Below are positions 47,213 to 47,297 of a stretch of DNA of 47,297 nucleotides, piece by piece. Under the pieces are notes generated by a model. That model searched no databases. It had not been told where the DNA came from and saw only the letters and a program-made list of their open reading frames with translations. Location of the stretch: positions 1 through 47,297 of the forward strand of contig SYKE01000063.1 in assembly GCA_005798285.1 (NCBI GenBank), read 5' to 3'. The position numbers were made by a program, and so were the translations under genes. The stretch's first letter is position 1; the number at the start of each line of letters is the position of its first letter. Source of the stretch: Actinomycetota bacterium. Its GTDB lineage: Bacteria > Armatimonadota > SYMT01.

Positions 47213-47297
47213 ATCTGAATCCATCCTGCCATCCTCGGCCGGACTTGGAGGGGTGCGTCGTGGTGATTTCACAGCGGAAGCGACAAGAGTTGATCGA

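Overview
High-GC bacterial chromosomal window. The gene content (DUF1549/DUF1553 cytochrome-type protein next to a DUF1501 protein, PQQ-like propeller, DUF1593 protein, secreted CHAT-TPR protein) is Planctomycete/Armatimonadota-like; taxonomy is inferred only. The ends carry mobile or degenerate material: an IS21-family left end, and Rhs/YD-repeat remnants at both ends in opposite orientations. Main content: (1) a selenocysteine cassette selA-selD-tRNA-Sec, in which selD reads through an in-frame TGA at the catalytic position, so the annotated ORF is truncated and SelD is very probably a selenoprotein; (2) an Rpn/YhgA-type PD-(D/E)XK nuclease gene followed directly by a free-standing duplicate of its C-terminal part, with both copies carrying the same Shine-Dalgarno-like GAGGAAATCGCG before the same ATG (MPQTMAD...), which suggests an internally encoded small Rpn protein plus a separate duplicated one; (3) a Hen1-Pnkp RNA-repair operon; (4) a secreted TPR-CHAT protein with a nonsense-interrupted C-terminal remnant upstream; (5) a redoxin/cytochrome/PHM-like fusion; (6) housekeeping genes (aroC, pilT, larA-like) and a cluster of membrane and zinc-ribbon proteins. 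Several interspersed repeat families and terminator-like hairpins are present. All calls come from reading the sequence and supplied translations; no database search was run.
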